From Thermocatellispora tengchongensis (GTDB lineage Bacteria > Actinomycetota > Actinomycetes > Streptosporangiales > Streptosporangiaceae), in contig NZ_JACHGN010000014.1 of NCBI RefSeq assembly GCF_014202315.1, positions 124,001 through 188,000 on the forward strand: a DNA stretch of 64,000 nt. The letters are read 5' to 3'. Both the position numbers and the translations under genes were made by a program. The stretch's first letter is position 1, and each line of letters begins with the position of its first letter. The notes below the pieces were generated by a model that was given only the letters and a program-made list of their open reading frames with translations, was not told the origin of the DNA and ran no database searches. Below, in pieces: positions 52,142 through 61,212 of the stretch.

Positions 52142-53251
52142 ATGCTTCAGCCGAAGGACGGCCGCATCGACGGCACGCACTACCTGCCCACCAATCCGGA
52201 CACCTGCCTGTGGGGGAAGCTGCCCAACCGCGACCGGGAGCCCGTGCTGCACGTCGCCTCCGGGGAGACCGTGACGATCGACACGTTGAGTCACGAGGGG
52301 ATGCTGGAGGACCAGGGGCGCGACCCGGTCGCGTACCTGGCGCGGTTCGGGGTGCCGCGGGAGCGGGTGCTGGAGGACGCGCTGGCGCTGGCCGCCTCGG
52401 GGGTGGAGCACGACTACGACGCCGACGGGCCGCACATCGTGACCGGCCCGATCGCGGTCTCCGGGGCCGAGCCGGGCGACGTGCTGAAGGTGGACGTGCT
52501 CAGCCTGCTGATCCGCGCGCCGTACGGGTTCGTGAGCAGCCGCCATGGGCGGGGCGCGCTGCCCGGCGAGTTCCCCGAGACCGAGCCCGACACCGGTGCC
52601 GCGGCCGGGGACGCCCGCGTCTACAACAGCGTGTGCGTGTTCACCCAGGTGGTCGAGGAGGGCGGGCGGCTGCACGGGGTGATCCCGTTCGGCGAGGGCC
52701 GCGCGGCGCGGTTCCCGCTGGCGCCGTTCCTCGGCGTGATGGGCGTGACCCCCGACACCGGCGAGAAGGTGCACTCCGTGCCGCCGGGGGCGTTCGGCGG
52801 CAACCTGGACATCAACGAGCTCCAGGTCGGCTCCTCGCTCTACCTGCCGGTCCAGGTGCCGGGCGCCGGCTTCTTCGCCGGCGACCCGCACTACGCGCAG
52901 GGCGACGGCGAGGTGGCGCTGACGGCGCTGGAGGCGCCGCTGCGCGCCACGCTGCGGCTCAGCGTGATCCCGGCGGCCGAGGCGCCGAAGCTGGTCGGCA
53001 CGGTGGCGGGGCCGTTCGCCGAGACCGCCACGCACTGGATCCCGGCGGGCCTGCACGAGGACCTGAACGAGGCCATGCGCAACGCCGTGCGCGCCGCGAT
53101 CGACTTCCTGGAGGTCACCCAGGGCATGGAACGCGCCAACGCGATGGCCTACCTGAGCGCGGCGGCCGACTTCGAGGTCAGCCAGGTCGTGGACCGGGTC
53201 AAGGGCGTGCACTGCATGATCAGGAAGGCGGACTTCGCCGCTTGGGGGTGA
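52142..53251 (+). CDS. Acetamidase/formamidase family protein
   Basis: A 369-residue amidohydrolase: KLPNRDREPVLHVASGETV, SRHGRGALPGEFPE, FLGVMGVTPDTGEKVHSVPPG (in part), GGNLDINELQVGSSLYLPV and GDPHYAQGDGEVALTALE are the FmdA/AmdA signature. It releases ammonia from short amides. GGGAGG precedes the ATG, and the GlnR-like box upstream suggests induction in nitrogen limitation. The following genes start close behind and may share the transcript. Confidence 0.93.
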   Translation: MLQPKDGRIDGTHYLPTNPDTCLWGKLPNRDREPVLHVASGETVTIDTLSHEGMLEDQGRDPVAYLARFGVPRERVLEDALALAASGVEHDYDADGPHIVTGPIAVSGAEPGDVLKVDVLSLLIRAPYGFVSSRHGRGALPGEFPETEPDTGAAAGDARVYNSVCVFTQVVEEGGRLHGVIPFGEGRAARFPLAPFLGVMGVTPDTGEKVHSVPPGAFGGNLDINELQVGSSLYLPVQVPGAGFFAGDPHYAQGDGEVALTALEAPLRATLRLSVIPAAEAPKLVGTVAGPFAETATHWIPAGLHEDLNEAMRNAVRAAIDFLEVTQGMERANAMAYLSAAADFEVSQVVDRVKGVHCMIRKADFAAWG

Positions 53252-53290
53252 TCCGTTTCGGGGGCGGCGGGAGCGGTAAGGTCACCAGGC

Positions 53291-54232
53291 ATGGTGCGCT
53301 GTGCCGTACTCGACGACTACCAGGGCGTCGCGCTGGCCATGGCCGACTGGTCGCCGGTCGAGGCGACGAGCTTCCGCGAGCCGTTCGCCGGTCCCGCGGA
53401 GCTGACGCGCGCACTGGCCGAGTTCGAGATCGTGGTGATCATGCGGGAGCGCACCCCGTTCCCGCGCGGGGTGTTCGAACGGCTGCCCAAGCTGCGGCTG
53501 CTGGTCACCACCGGCATGCGCAACGCCTCCGTGGACCTGGCGGCGGCCCGCGACCACGGCGTGACCGTCTGCGGCACCGGCGGCGCCGGCACCCCGCCCG
53601 CCGAGCTGACCTGGGCGCTGATCCTGGGCCTGGCCCGGCACATCGTGACCGAGAGCGAGAACGTCCGCGCGGGCGGATGGCAGAGCACGATCGGCACCGG
53701 CCTGCACGGGCGCACGCTCGGGCTGGTCGGGCTGGGCAAGATCGGCAGCCAGGTGGCCCGGGTGGGGCTGGCCTTCGGCATGGACGTGACCGCGTGGAGC
53801 CACAACCTGACCCGCGAGCGGGCCGAGGCGCAGGGCGTACGCCGGTGCGGGTCGCTGGGCGAGCTGCTGGCAGGCGCCGACTTCGTCTCGATCCACCTGG
53901 TGCTCGGCGAGCGCACCCGGGGCCTGATCGGAGCCGCGGAGCTGGCGCTGATGCGGCCCACCGCGTACCTGGTCAACACCTCCCGGGCCGCGATCGTGGA
54001 CCAGGACGCGCTGATCGACGCCCTGGCGCGGGGCCGCATCGCGGGCGCCGGGCTGGACGTGTTCGACGCCGAGCCGCTGCCGCCGGGCCACCCGTTCCGC
54101 TCGCTGCCCAACGTGCTGGCCACGCCGCACCTCGGCTACGTCACCGAGAACAACTACGCCGTCTTCTACCGCGAGGCCGTCGAGGACATCGCGGCCTACC
54201 TCGCCGGTTCGCCGGTGCGGGTGCTGACGTAG
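53291..54232 (+). CDS. D-2-hydroxyacid dehydrogenase family protein
   Basis: A 313-residue NAD-dependent dehydrogenase: GLVGLGKIGSQVARVGLAFG (dinucleotide fold), SIHLVLGERTRGLIG, LVNTSRAAIVDQDALIDAL with the catalytic Arg/Glu region and ATPHLGYVTENNYAVFY with His. The family reduces 2-oxoacids or acts on 3-phosphoglycerate-like substrates; the exact one is unknown. TAAGGT (53277-53282) is eight bases before the ATG, suggesting its own leaderless promoter. Confidence 0.92.
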   Translation: MVRCAVLDDYQGVALAMADWSPVEATSFREPFAGPAELTRALAEFEIVVIMRERTPFPRGVFERLPKLRLLVTTGMRNASVDLAAARDHGVTVCGTGGAGTPPAELTWALILGLARHIVTESENVRAGGWQSTIGTGLHGRTLGLVGLGKIGSQVARVGLAFGMDVTAWSHNLTRERAEAQGVRRCGSLGELLAGADFVSIHLVLGERTRGLIGAAELALMRPTAYLVNTSRAAIVDQDALIDALARGRIAGAGLDVFDAEPLPPGHPFRSLPNVLATPHLGYVTENNYAVFYREAVEDIAAYLAGSPVRVLT

Positions 54233-54256
54233 CGCGCGTCCCCTGGAGGTGATCGT

Positions 54257-55234
54257 ATGGACGTGCTGGTCATCGGGGCGGGCGTGATCGGCCTTACCAC
54301 GGCGGTGTCCCTGGCGCGTGCCGGGTTGTCGGTGCTGGTGCGCACCGCCGAGCCGCCGCGGCTGACCACGTCCGCGGTGGCCGGCGCCATGGCCGGCGGC
54401 CCGGTGTTCGCCGAGCCGGTCGAGGCGGCCCGCCGCTGGCAGCGCATCGGGCTGGAGGAGTTCGCCAAGCTGGCCGGCGACGCGCGCACCGGGGTGCGGA
54501 TCGCGATGGGCCGGCTGGTGAGCCGGATGGGCGAGGGCATCCCGCCGTGGGCGGAGCGGCTGCCCGGCTTCCGGCCGTGCACCCCGGAGGAGTCGGCGGG
54601 CTTCCCGGTGGCGTTCTGGATCTCCTCGCCGCTGGTGAGCATGCCGCCCTACCTGGCGTACCTGGTGGACCTGCTGGCCGAGGAGGGCGGCCGGATCGAG
54701 GTGCGGCCGGTGGCCGGGCTGGACGAGGCGGCGGCCGAGGCGCCGGTGGTGGTCAACTGCAGCGGGCTCGGCGCCCGCCAGCTCGCCGCCGACCCCGAGG
54801 TCCGGCCCGTACGCGGCCAGCACGTCGTGGTGGAGAACCCCGGCCTGCACGACTTCTTCTACGAGGGCGGCGCGGAGACCGAGTGGACCGGGTACATGCC
54901 GCACCGCGACCGGGTCGTCCTGGGCGGCACCGCGACCGCCGACGACTGGCGTAAGACGCCCGACCCGCAGCAGACCGAGGACATCCTGCGCCGCTGCGCC
55001 GAGATCGAGCCCCGCCTGGGCACGGCCCGGGTGCTCGCCGTGGAGGTGGGCCTGCGCCCGTCCCGGCCCGTCATCCGGGTGGAGGAGGAGGCCGTCGCCG
55101 GCGCCCGTGTGATCCACAACTACGGCCATGGCTCGGTGGGGGTGAGCATGTCGTGGGGCTGCGCGGCCGAGGTGACCGAGATGGTGCTGTCGGGCGGCCG
55201 ACCGCGGGCCACGGGCGCGCCCTCCGCTTGGTAG
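54257..55234 (+). CDS. FAD-dependent oxidoreductase, D-amino-acid oxidase-like
   Basis: A 325-residue DAO-fold flavoprotein: VLVIGAGVIGLTTAVSLARAG binds FAD. VVNCSGLGARQLAADPEVRPVRGQHVVVENP (read in part) and the C-terminal IHNYGHGSVGVSMSWGCA with the Arg in GLRPSRPVIRVEEE match D-amino-acid or D-aspartate oxidases. It oxidises D-amino acids to 2-oxoacids and ammonia, which fits beside a hydroxyacid dehydrogenase and an amidase. GGAGGTGAT precedes the ATG. Confidence 0.9.
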   Translation: MDVLVIGAGVIGLTTAVSLARAGLSVLVRTAEPPRLTTSAVAGAMAGGPVFAEPVEAARRWQRIGLEEFAKLAGDARTGVRIAMGRLVSRMGEGIPPWAERLPGFRPCTPEESAGFPVAFWISSPLVSMPPYLAYLVDLLAEEGGRIEVRPVAGLDEAAAEAPVVVNCSGLGARQLAADPEVRPVRGQHVVVENPGLHDFFYEGGAETEWTGYMPHRDRVVLGGTATADDWRKTPDPQQTEDILRRCAEIEPRLGTARVLAVEVGLRPSRPVIRVEEEAVAGARVIHNYGHGSVGVSMSWGCAAEVTEMVLSGGRPRATGAPSAW

Positions 55235-55304
55235 GTTGGCCGCTGCGGACCCGGCCAGACGGATTTCCGCATTCGACACCGACTTCGTCCAGCGCGGAGG
55301 ACCG

Positions 55305-56693
55305 ATGGGGCCGGGGGGCCGCAGGCACAGGCTGACCAGCCGCACGCGGCGCGCCCCCGGCCTGCTCGACCGCTTCCACCGGCCCGGCCAGGTGGTGGTC
55401 ACCGCGTTCGCGGTCGCCATCGCCCTGGGCACCGCGCTGCTGTCGCTGCCGTTCGCCACCACCGACGGCCGCTCCACCGGCCCGATCGAGGCGCTGTTCA
55501 CCGCCACGTCCGCCGTGTGCGTGACCGGGCTCGCGCTGGTGGACACCGAGGCCCACTGGTCGCTGTTCGGCGAGACCGTGATCATCGTGCTGGTCCAGAT
55601 CGGCGGCCTCGGCATCATGACCCTGGCCACGCTGTTCACGCTGCTCGTGGCCGGCCGGGTGGGGCTGCGCGCCCGGCTCGCGGCCCAGGCCGAGAGCGCC
55701 ATGGCCTACACCGCCGGCCCGCGGCGGGTGCTGCGCGACGTGGTGCTGTTCAGTGCGGCCTGCGAGACCGTGCTGGCCACGGTGCTCACGATCCGCTTCG
55801 CCACCGAGTACGACTTCCCGCCCGGCCGGGCGCTGTACTACGGCGTGTTCCACTCCATCTCGGCCTTCAACAACGCGGGCTTCGCGCTGTGGCCGGACAG
55901 CCTGGTGCGGTTCGTGAGCGACCCGTGGATCTGCCTGCCGGTGGCCCTGGGCGTGATCGCGGGCGGCCTGGGCTTCCCGGTGGCCTTCGAGCTGGCCCGC
56001 GCCTGGCGCAGGCCGTCCAGGTGGACGGTGCTGACCCGGATCACGGTCGGGGTCAGCCTGGCGCTGCTGGCGGCCGGCACGCTGGTGTTCCTGATCACCG
56101 AGTGGCACAACCCCGCCACGCTCGGCCCGCTGGACGGCTCGGGCAAGCTGCTCGCGGCGTTCTTCACCGCCGTCATGCCGCGCTCGGCCGGGCTGAACAC
56201 GATCGACATCGCCCAGATGTACCCGTCGAGCTGGCTGGTCACCGACGCGCTGATGTTCATCGGCGGCGGCAGCGCGGGCACCGCGGGCGGCATCAAGGTG
56301 ACCACGCTCGGCCTGCTCGCCTTCGTGATCTGGGCCGAGCTGCGCGGCGAGACCCGGGTGAACATCGGCCACCGCCGCCTGCCCGAGGCCGCGCAGCGCC
56401 AGGCTGTGGCGGTCACCGTGATCAGCGCCGGCCTGGTCGCGCTGTCCACGTACCTGCTGATGGTGCTCACCCCGCACAGCCTGGACGAGGTGCTGTTCGA
56501 GGTGATCTCCGCGGCCACCACCACCGGGCTGAGCATCGGCGTGACGGCCGAGGGGCCGCCCGCAGGGCAGGCGCTGCTCGTACTGCTCATGTTCGTGGGC
56601 AGGATAGGACCACTGACACTTGGCTCGGCGCTGGCGTTGAAGGAGCGCACCCGGCGCTACGAACTCCCCGAGGAGCGTGTGATCGTTGGCTGA
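55305..56693 (+). CDS. TrkH/KtrB-type potassium channel subunit
   Basis: A 462-residue K+ translocation subunit with about ten membrane segments. Four selectivity-filter loops are visible: TSAVCVTGLALVD, SAFNNAGFAL, AVMPRSAGLNTID and SAATTTGLSIG. FIGGGSAGTAGGIKVTTLG is the typical intramembrane segment. GGAGG precedes ATG 55305. A TAGGTT at 55233-55238 may be its -10. It overlaps the regulatory subunit gene by eight bases. Confidence 0.95.
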   Translation: MGPGGRRHRLTSRTRRAPGLLDRFHRPGQVVVTAFAVAIALGTALLSLPFATTDGRSTGPIEALFTATSAVCVTGLALVDTEAHWSLFGETVIIVLVQIGGLGIMTLATLFTLLVAGRVGLRARLAAQAESAMAYTAGPRRVLRDVVLFSAACETVLATVLTIRFATEYDFPPGRALYYGVFHSISAFNNAGFALWPDSLVRFVSDPWICLPVALGVIAGGLGFPVAFELARAWRRPSRWTVLTRITVGVSLALLAAGTLVFLITEWHNPATLGPLDGSGKLLAAFFTAVMPRSAGLNTIDIAQMYPSSWLVTDALMFIGGGSAGTAGGIKVTTLGLLAFVIWAELRGETRVNIGHRRLPEAAQRQAVAVTVISAGLVALSTYLLMVLTPHSLDEVLFEVISAATTTGLSIGVTAEGPPAGQALLVLLMFVGRIGPLTLGSALALKERTRRYELPEERVIVG

Positions 56694-57348
56694 CAAGTCC
56701 AGCGACCCGGTGGTCGTGATCGGCCTGGGGCGCTTCGGCAGCTCCCTCGCCCTGGAGCTGGTCCGGCGCGGCACTGAGGTGCTGGCCATCGACAACCGGC
56801 CCAAGATCGTGCAGAGCCTTTCCGGGCACATCACCCAGATCGCGGTCGCCGACTCCACCGACATCGAGGCGCTGCGCCAGCTCGGCGTGCCCGACTTCTA
56901 CCGCGCCGTCGTCGCGATCGGCAGCGACATCGAGGCCAGCATCCTGACCACGTCCCTGCTGGTGGAGCTGGAGATCGACGACATCTGGGCCAAGGCGGTC
57001 AGCCGCCAGCACGCCCAGATCCTCAGCCGCATCGGCGCCACCCATGTCGTGCAGCCCGAGCACGACATGGGCGAGCGGGTGGCCCACATGGTCAGCGGCC
57101 GGATGCTGGACTTCCTCCAGGTCGATCCGGACTTCGCCCTGGTCAAGACCCTCGCGCCGCGCGACTTCGTCGGCGTGCCGCTCGGCGAGTCGGGCCTGCG
57201 CCGCAAGTACGGCGTGACGATCGTCGCGGTCAAGGCCAAGGGCGAGGAGTTCACCTACGCCAGCGCCGAGACCGTGCTGAACTACGGCGACATCATCGTG
57301 GTCTCCGGCCCCACCGAGAAGGTCGAGCGCTTCGCCGAACTCCCCTAG
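56686..57348 (+). CDS. TrkA/KtrA-type potassium regulatory subunit
   Basis: A 220-residue RCK protein: VVVIGLGRFGSSLALELVRRG (NAD/ATP-binding Rossmann), LAIDNRPKIVQ, VADSTDIEALRQLGV and a C-terminal TrkA-C domain (LRRKYGVTIVAVKAKG ... GDIIVVSG). It gates the TrkH/KtrB subunit according to nucleotides. The start is TTG at 56686, overlapping trkH by eight bases; no ATG or GTG near would keep the Rossmann strand. Confidence 0.95.
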   Translation: MADKSSDPVVVIGLGRFGSSLALELVRRGTEVLAIDNRPKIVQSLSGHITQIAVADSTDIEALRQLGVPDFYRAVVAIGSDIEASILTTSLLVELEIDDIWAKAVSRQHAQILSRIGATHVVQPEHDMGERVAHMVSGRMLDFLQVDPDFALVKTLAPRDFVGVPLGESGLRRKYGVTIVAVKAKGEEFTYASAETVLNYGDIIVVSGPTEKVERFAELP

Positions 57349-58160
57349 GGACGGGGGAACTCCGGCCCGTCGAGCCGCGCGCCGGGGGCCAGGCCGAGCG
57401 GGTCGGTGACCGGGTGCGGGGCGCCGCTGTAGGCCGTCTCGGCGTCCATGTAGATGACGACGTGCGCCAGGCGGGCCAGGTCGGTCCGGTTGGGCAGCGC
57501 CATGTGCCCGGTGAAGCTGTGGTGGAAGGTGCAGTCGCCGGCGCGCAGCGGGACCGTCACCCGGGGCAGCCAGCGCAGCGACGGGTCGAGCCGGAACAGG
57601 TCCTCCTCGTCGCGCAGGTCCTGCGGGCGCAGGCCGGTCAGGTGCTGGGTGCCGGGCAGGAACGTCATGCAGCCGCGCTCCGGCGGCACGTCCACCAGCG
57701 CGATCCACGCCGACAGCGCGTGCCGCCCGCCCGTGTGCGGCCAGTACGGCTGGTCCTGGTGGAACTCGGTGGGCGTGTCGCTGTGCGGCTCCTTGACCAG
57801 CATGTGGTCGTGCCAGATGCGCAGCGGGACGCCCGCCAGGCGCTCGGCGATCCGGGCGAGGCGGGGGTGCAGGGTCAGCTCGCGTACGACGGGGTCGCGC
57901 CGCCAGACGTTGACGAGCTGGCGGAACACCTCCCCGCCGATGCTCTCGGCGCGGTGCGCGGCGAGGAACGCCTCCGCCCCGGCCCGGAACCGCTCGACCT
58001 CCTCGGGGTCGAGCACGCCGCGGACTCGGACGAATCCGTGCTCCCGGTACGCCGCGACGAGGTGGTCCGGCAGGTCCCGGTCACTGATCCGGGCACCGAT
58101 CTCGGGGCTGCTCTGGGGGCCGATCTCCGGGCTGGACTGGCTGATCTGGCTGTTCGTCAT
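57345..58160 (-). CDS. Phytanoyl-CoA dioxygenase (PhyH) family protein
   Basis: A 271-residue Fe(II)/2-oxoglutarate oxygenase. The metal site is HQDQPYWPH (His-x-Asp, about residue 136) and the distal His in FHHSFTGHMALPN. RIWHDHMLVKEPHS, SAWIALVDVPPERGCMTFLPGTQH (in part) and the C-terminal RLAHVVIYM are typical. It hydroxylates an unknown small substrate. The N-terminus contains the duplicated block QSSPEIG. It is divergent from an AraC regulator that likely controls it. The 3' end overlaps trkA by four bases. Confidence 0.9.
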   Translation of the reverse strand: MTNSQISQSSPEIGPQSSPEIGARISDRDLPDHLVAAYREHGFVRVRGVLDPEEVERFRAGAEAFLAAHRAESIGGEVFRQLVNVWRRDPVVRELTLHPRLARIAERLAGVPLRIWHDHMLVKEPHSDTPTEFHQDQPYWPHTGGRHALSAWIALVDVPPERGCMTFLPGTQHLTGLRPQDLRDEEDLFRLDPSLRWLPRVTVPLRAGDCTFHHSFTGHMALPNRTDLARLAHVVIYMDAETAYSGAPHPVTDPLGLAPGARLDGPEFPRP

Positions 58161-58200
58161 GGGTACCAGCGTGCGGTCCCGGCCCGCCGCGGGGCTAGTC

Positions 58201-58225
58201 CGATCCCGGCGCGGGATCGTACGAT
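58201..58225 (+). promoter_or_regulatory. 19-bp palindromic operator and -10 box
   Basis: CGATCCCGGCGCGGGATCG (58201-58219) is a perfect inverted repeat. It abuts the -10 TACGAT (58220-58225), which ends six bases before the AraC ATG (leaderless). The site lies in the 71-bp gap between the divergent PhyH and AraC genes, so one regulator could control both. Confidence 0.6.
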
Positions 58226-58231
58226 CCGCGC

Positions 58232-59086
58232 ATGCGGACGTCCACCCTGCGCGAGAGCGACGTCTTCGGCGGCGGCCCGGTGTCCGCCGCCGTGCACGCC
58301 CTGACCGGCGAGGTCGAGCCGCACGGTCACGACTTCCTGGAGGTGGCCGTGGTCGGCCCCGGCTCCGGCGGTCACGTGACCAGCCGGGGCGAGCGGGCGG
58401 TGCGCGAGGGCGAGGTGATCGTGCTGCGCCCCGGCGCCTGGCACGGCTTCACCGGCTGCCGCGGCCTGACCGTGGCCAACTGCTGCGTCTCGGCCGGCGC
58501 GCTGCGCGCCGAACTGGCGGTGCTGCACGACATCCCGGCCCTGCGCCACCTGCTGTGGACCGCGCCGATGGCGCCGGGGGCGCACGGCGTACTGGTCACC
58601 CGGATCGACCCGGCCGCCGCGGCGGACGCGATCGAGGAGATCGCCCGCCTCGCCGCCGGACCCGTAACCTCGGGGGCGCGGATCATGGGGAGGCTGCTGA
58701 CCGTTCTCGGCACGATCGCCGACGCGCTGCCGGAGCGGCCGGTGACCGGCGCGTCCGCGCCCCACCCGGCCGTACGGGCCACCCTCGCCGCGCTGGAGCT
58801 GCAGCCCGCCCACCCGTGGACGCTGGCCGAGCTGGCCGGGCGGGTCAGCCTCGACCCGGGGCACCTCGGGCGGCTGTTCCGGCGGCACACCGGGCTGCCG
58901 CCGCTGGCGTACCTGGCGCGGGTGCGCGCCGAGCGGGCCGCCGCGCTGCTCGCCACCACGACGCTGCCCGCGGCCCGGGTCGGCGCCGCCGTCGGCTGGG
59001 ACGATCCCACGTATTTCGCGCGCCGGTTCCGCGCCCTGGCCGGGCTGACCCCGACCGAGTACCGGCGCCGGGCGTCCGGTGGATGA
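58232..59086 (+). CDS. AraC family transcriptional regulator
   Basis: A 284-residue regulator. The N-terminal cupin has GEVEPHGHDFLEVAVVGPGS and EGEVIVLRPGAWHGF. The C-terminal double HTH has WTLAELAGRVSLDPGHLGRLF with FRRHTGLPPLAYLARVRAE, and ARVGAAVGWDDPTYFARRFR before LAGLTPTEYR. The cupin His residues suggest a small or metal-dependent effector. Divergent from the PhyH oxygenase. Confidence 0.95.
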   Translation: MRTSTLRESDVFGGGPVSAAVHALTGEVEPHGHDFLEVAVVGPGSGGHVTSRGERAVREGEVIVLRPGAWHGFTGCRGLTVANCCVSAGALRAELAVLHDIPALRHLLWTAPMAPGAHGVLVTRIDPAAAADAIEEIARLAAGPVTSGARIMGRLLTVLGTIADALPERPVTGASAPHPAVRATLAALELQPAHPWTLAELAGRVSLDPGHLGRLFRRHTGLPPLAYLARVRAERAAALLATTTLPAARVGAAVGWDDPTYFARRFRALAGLTPTEYRRRASGG

Positions 59087-59160
59087 ACCGTCCGTGACGC
59101 GATTGTCGGTGGGAGGACGCATGATGGGGGCAAATGGATTCTCCCCGTGCGAGGTGCCCG

Positions 59161-59757
59161 ATGACCGGTACGCCGGCCACCCAGGACCTGGAAGACCTGC
59201 GCTACCCCCCCGGGTCGCTGGTGCTCCTCGCCGGCCTGCCCGGCGCGGGCAAGAGCACCCTGCTCGACCGTCTCTACCGGCTCACCGGCACCGAGACCGA
59301 GCCGGTGCGGGCGGGCGACGTACGCGTGATCGACTCGCGGCAGTCGCGCAACTGGTGGTCGCGCTACCTCCGCCCGATCAACCCCCGGCTGCGCACCCCG
59401 ATCGTGCACACCACCCACGTGTGGCGCATCGTCAGGGAGCTGCTGCGCGGCCACGCCGTGATCGCCCACACCCGCGGCACCTGGCCGCACATCCTGTACG
59501 GCCTGTCCTGGCTGGCCCGCAGGGCCGGCGCCCAGGCCCACCTGATCCTGCTCGACGTCGACGCCGACACCGCCCTGCGCGGGCAGCGTGACCGGGGCCG
59601 GGTCGTGGCCGCCCCGGCCTTCGCCCGGCACCGCCGCCGCTGGAACCGGGTCATGGCCCAGGCCCGCTCCGGGTCGTTGCCTCCGGCCGAGTCCGTCGTC
59701 ATCCTCACCCGGGCGAGCGCCGACCGGCTGCGGGCCATCCACTTCGACGGCCCCTGA
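59161..59757 (+). CDS. P-loop kinase-like AAA protein
   Basis: A 198-residue NTPase resembling small zeta-toxin/kinase-type P-loop proteins: VLLAGLPGAGKSTLLDRLYR, TPIVHTTHVWRIVRELLRG, AVIAHTRGTWPHILYGLSWL and LILLDVDADTALRGQRDRGR with the lid basic residues. The substrate is unknown. ATG 59161 has GAGG seven bases upstream; ATG 59134 would add nine residues. It is 60 bp before the P450. Confidence 0.82.
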   Translation: MTGTPATQDLEDLRYPPGSLVLLAGLPGAGKSTLLDRLYRLTGTETEPVRAGDVRVIDSRQSRNWWSRYLRPINPRLRTPIVHTTHVWRIVRELLRGHAVIAHTRGTWPHILYGLSWLARRAGAQAHLILLDVDADTALRGQRDRGRVVAAPAFARHRRRWNRVMAQARSGSLPPAESVVILTRASADRLRAIHFDGP

Positions 59758-59817
59758 CGTGTACCGCCGCCCCTGCCGGGTAGGCGCTCGCCCGTACGCC
59801 GGTCGAGGGAGGGGCGG

Positions 59818-61191
59818 ATGGGACGGGTGCGCAAGGTGTCCGTACGCGACGGCGCGCGGCTGCTCGCCGGGGTCGTGGCGCCGATGCTGGCCCAGGGGGT
59901 CATCAGGCGCCGGCCGGCGATGGTCGCCCTGACGGAGAAGCTGAGGCTGGACGCGCGGGCGGTGCGGCTGCTGGGCCGCATGCGCCGGGCGTACGGCGGA
60001 GGGCCGGTGCAGCTTCCGCTGCCGCTGCGGCCCATCGTGTTCCCGCTGTCCCCCGAGGACGTGGTGCGGGTGCTCGACGGCTCGCCCGAGCCGTTCGCGG
60101 TGGCCAACCGGGAGAAGCGGGCCGCGCTGGCGCACTTCGGCCCGGACGTGCTGCTGATCTCGCCGAATGAGCTGCGGGCGGAGCGGCGCCGGTTCAACGA
60201 GGAGGTCCTGGCGACCGGCAGGGCGATGCACCCGCTGGCGGGGGCGCTCGCGGCCAAGGTGCGCGAGGAGGCGGGCGCCCTGCTGGACGGCGACACCCTG
60301 ACCTGGGCCGATTTCGCGGCCGTGTGGTGGCGGGCGGTGCGTCGGGTCGTTCTGGGCGACGGGGCGCGCGACGACGAGGAGCTGACCAGGCTGCTGGCCC
60401 GGCTGCGCGACGACGCCAACTGGGCGTACCTGCGGCCGAGGCGGGAGGCGGCCTACGCCCGGTTCACCGGGCTGCTCAGGGCGCATCTCGACCGCGCCGA
60501 GCCCGGCAGCCTGGCCGGGATGCTCGCCGACCTGCCCGTGCCGGCCCACGTACGGCCCGCGGGGCAGGTGCCGCACTGGCTGTTCGCGTTCGACGCGGCG
60601 GGCATCGCGGCGTACCGGGCGCTGGCGCTGCTGGCGACCCACCCCGGGCATCTGGCCCGCGCCCGCGCGGAGTCGCGCGCCGCCGCCGGGGTCGCCGCGG
60701 AACCCGGCGGCGGCACCTTCGCCGCCGCCGCGATGGCCGCGGCGCCGCCGCCCGAGCGGCCGTTCCTGCGCGCCTGCGTCCTGGAGTCGGTCCGGCTGTG
60801 GCCGACGACGCTGGCGATCCTGCGCGACAGCACGTCCGAGACCACCTGGGACGGCGCCGCCGTGCCGGCCGGGACCCCGTTCCTGGTCTTCAGCTCCTTC
60901 GTCAACCGCGACCGCGACGCCGACCCGTTCGCCGACCGGTTCGCCCCGGAGATCTGGCTCGACGGCGCGGCGGCCGAGCGGCGCTCGATCGTGCCGTTCA
61001 GCACGGGCCCGGCGAGGTGCGCGGGCCGGGAGCTGGTGCTGATGCTCACCGCCGAGCTGCTGGCCACACTGCTGGAACGGCACGAGCACACCCTGGTGTC
61101 CCCGCCCGCGCTGTCGCCGGATCGCCCGCTGCCGCACTCGCTGAACCCCTTCGCGCTGCGCTTCCGTCAGGGCGACTTGACGTCAGGGTGA
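59818..61191 (+). CDS. Cytochrome P450
   Basis: A 457-residue P450. Heme loop FSTGPARCAGREL (about residue 396-408), K-helix ESVRLWP and the PERF-like FADRFAPEIW are intact. The I-helix reads FAFDAAGIAAYRAL, without the acid-alcohol pair (D/E-T) used for O2 activation, so it may use peroxide or have altered chemistry. There is no N-terminal anchor and no ferredoxin next to it. GAGGGAGGGG precedes the ATG. Confidence 0.93.
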   Translation: MGRVRKVSVRDGARLLAGVVAPMLAQGVIRRRPAMVALTEKLRLDARAVRLLGRMRRAYGGGPVQLPLPLRPIVFPLSPEDVVRVLDGSPEPFAVANREKRAALAHFGPDVLLISPNELRAERRRFNEEVLATGRAMHPLAGALAAKVREEAGALLDGDTLTWADFAAVWWRAVRRVVLGDGARDDEELTRLLARLRDDANWAYLRPRREAAYARFTGLLRAHLDRAEPGSLAGMLADLPVPAHVRPAGQVPHWLFAFDAAGIAAYRALALLATHPGHLARARAESRAAAGVAAEPGGGTFAAAAMAAAPPPERPFLRACVLESVRLWPTTLAILRDSTSETTWDGAAVPAGTPFLVFSSFVNRDRDADPFADRFAPEIWLDGAAAERRSIVPFSTGPARCAGRELVLMLTAELLATLLERHEHTLVSPPALSPDRPLPHSLNPFALRFRQGDLTSG

Positions 61192-61206
61192 TCTGACGTG
61201 CATGCT
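61177..61206 (+). promoter_or_regulatory. Promoter inside the P450 3' end
   Basis: TTGACG (61177-61182), an 18-bp spacer and CATGCT (61201-61206), six bases before ATG 61213. TGACGTCA and a second TGACGT lie within it. It gives the small downstream gene a leaderless promoter of its own. Confidence 0.45.
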
Positions 61207-61212
61207 GGGGGC

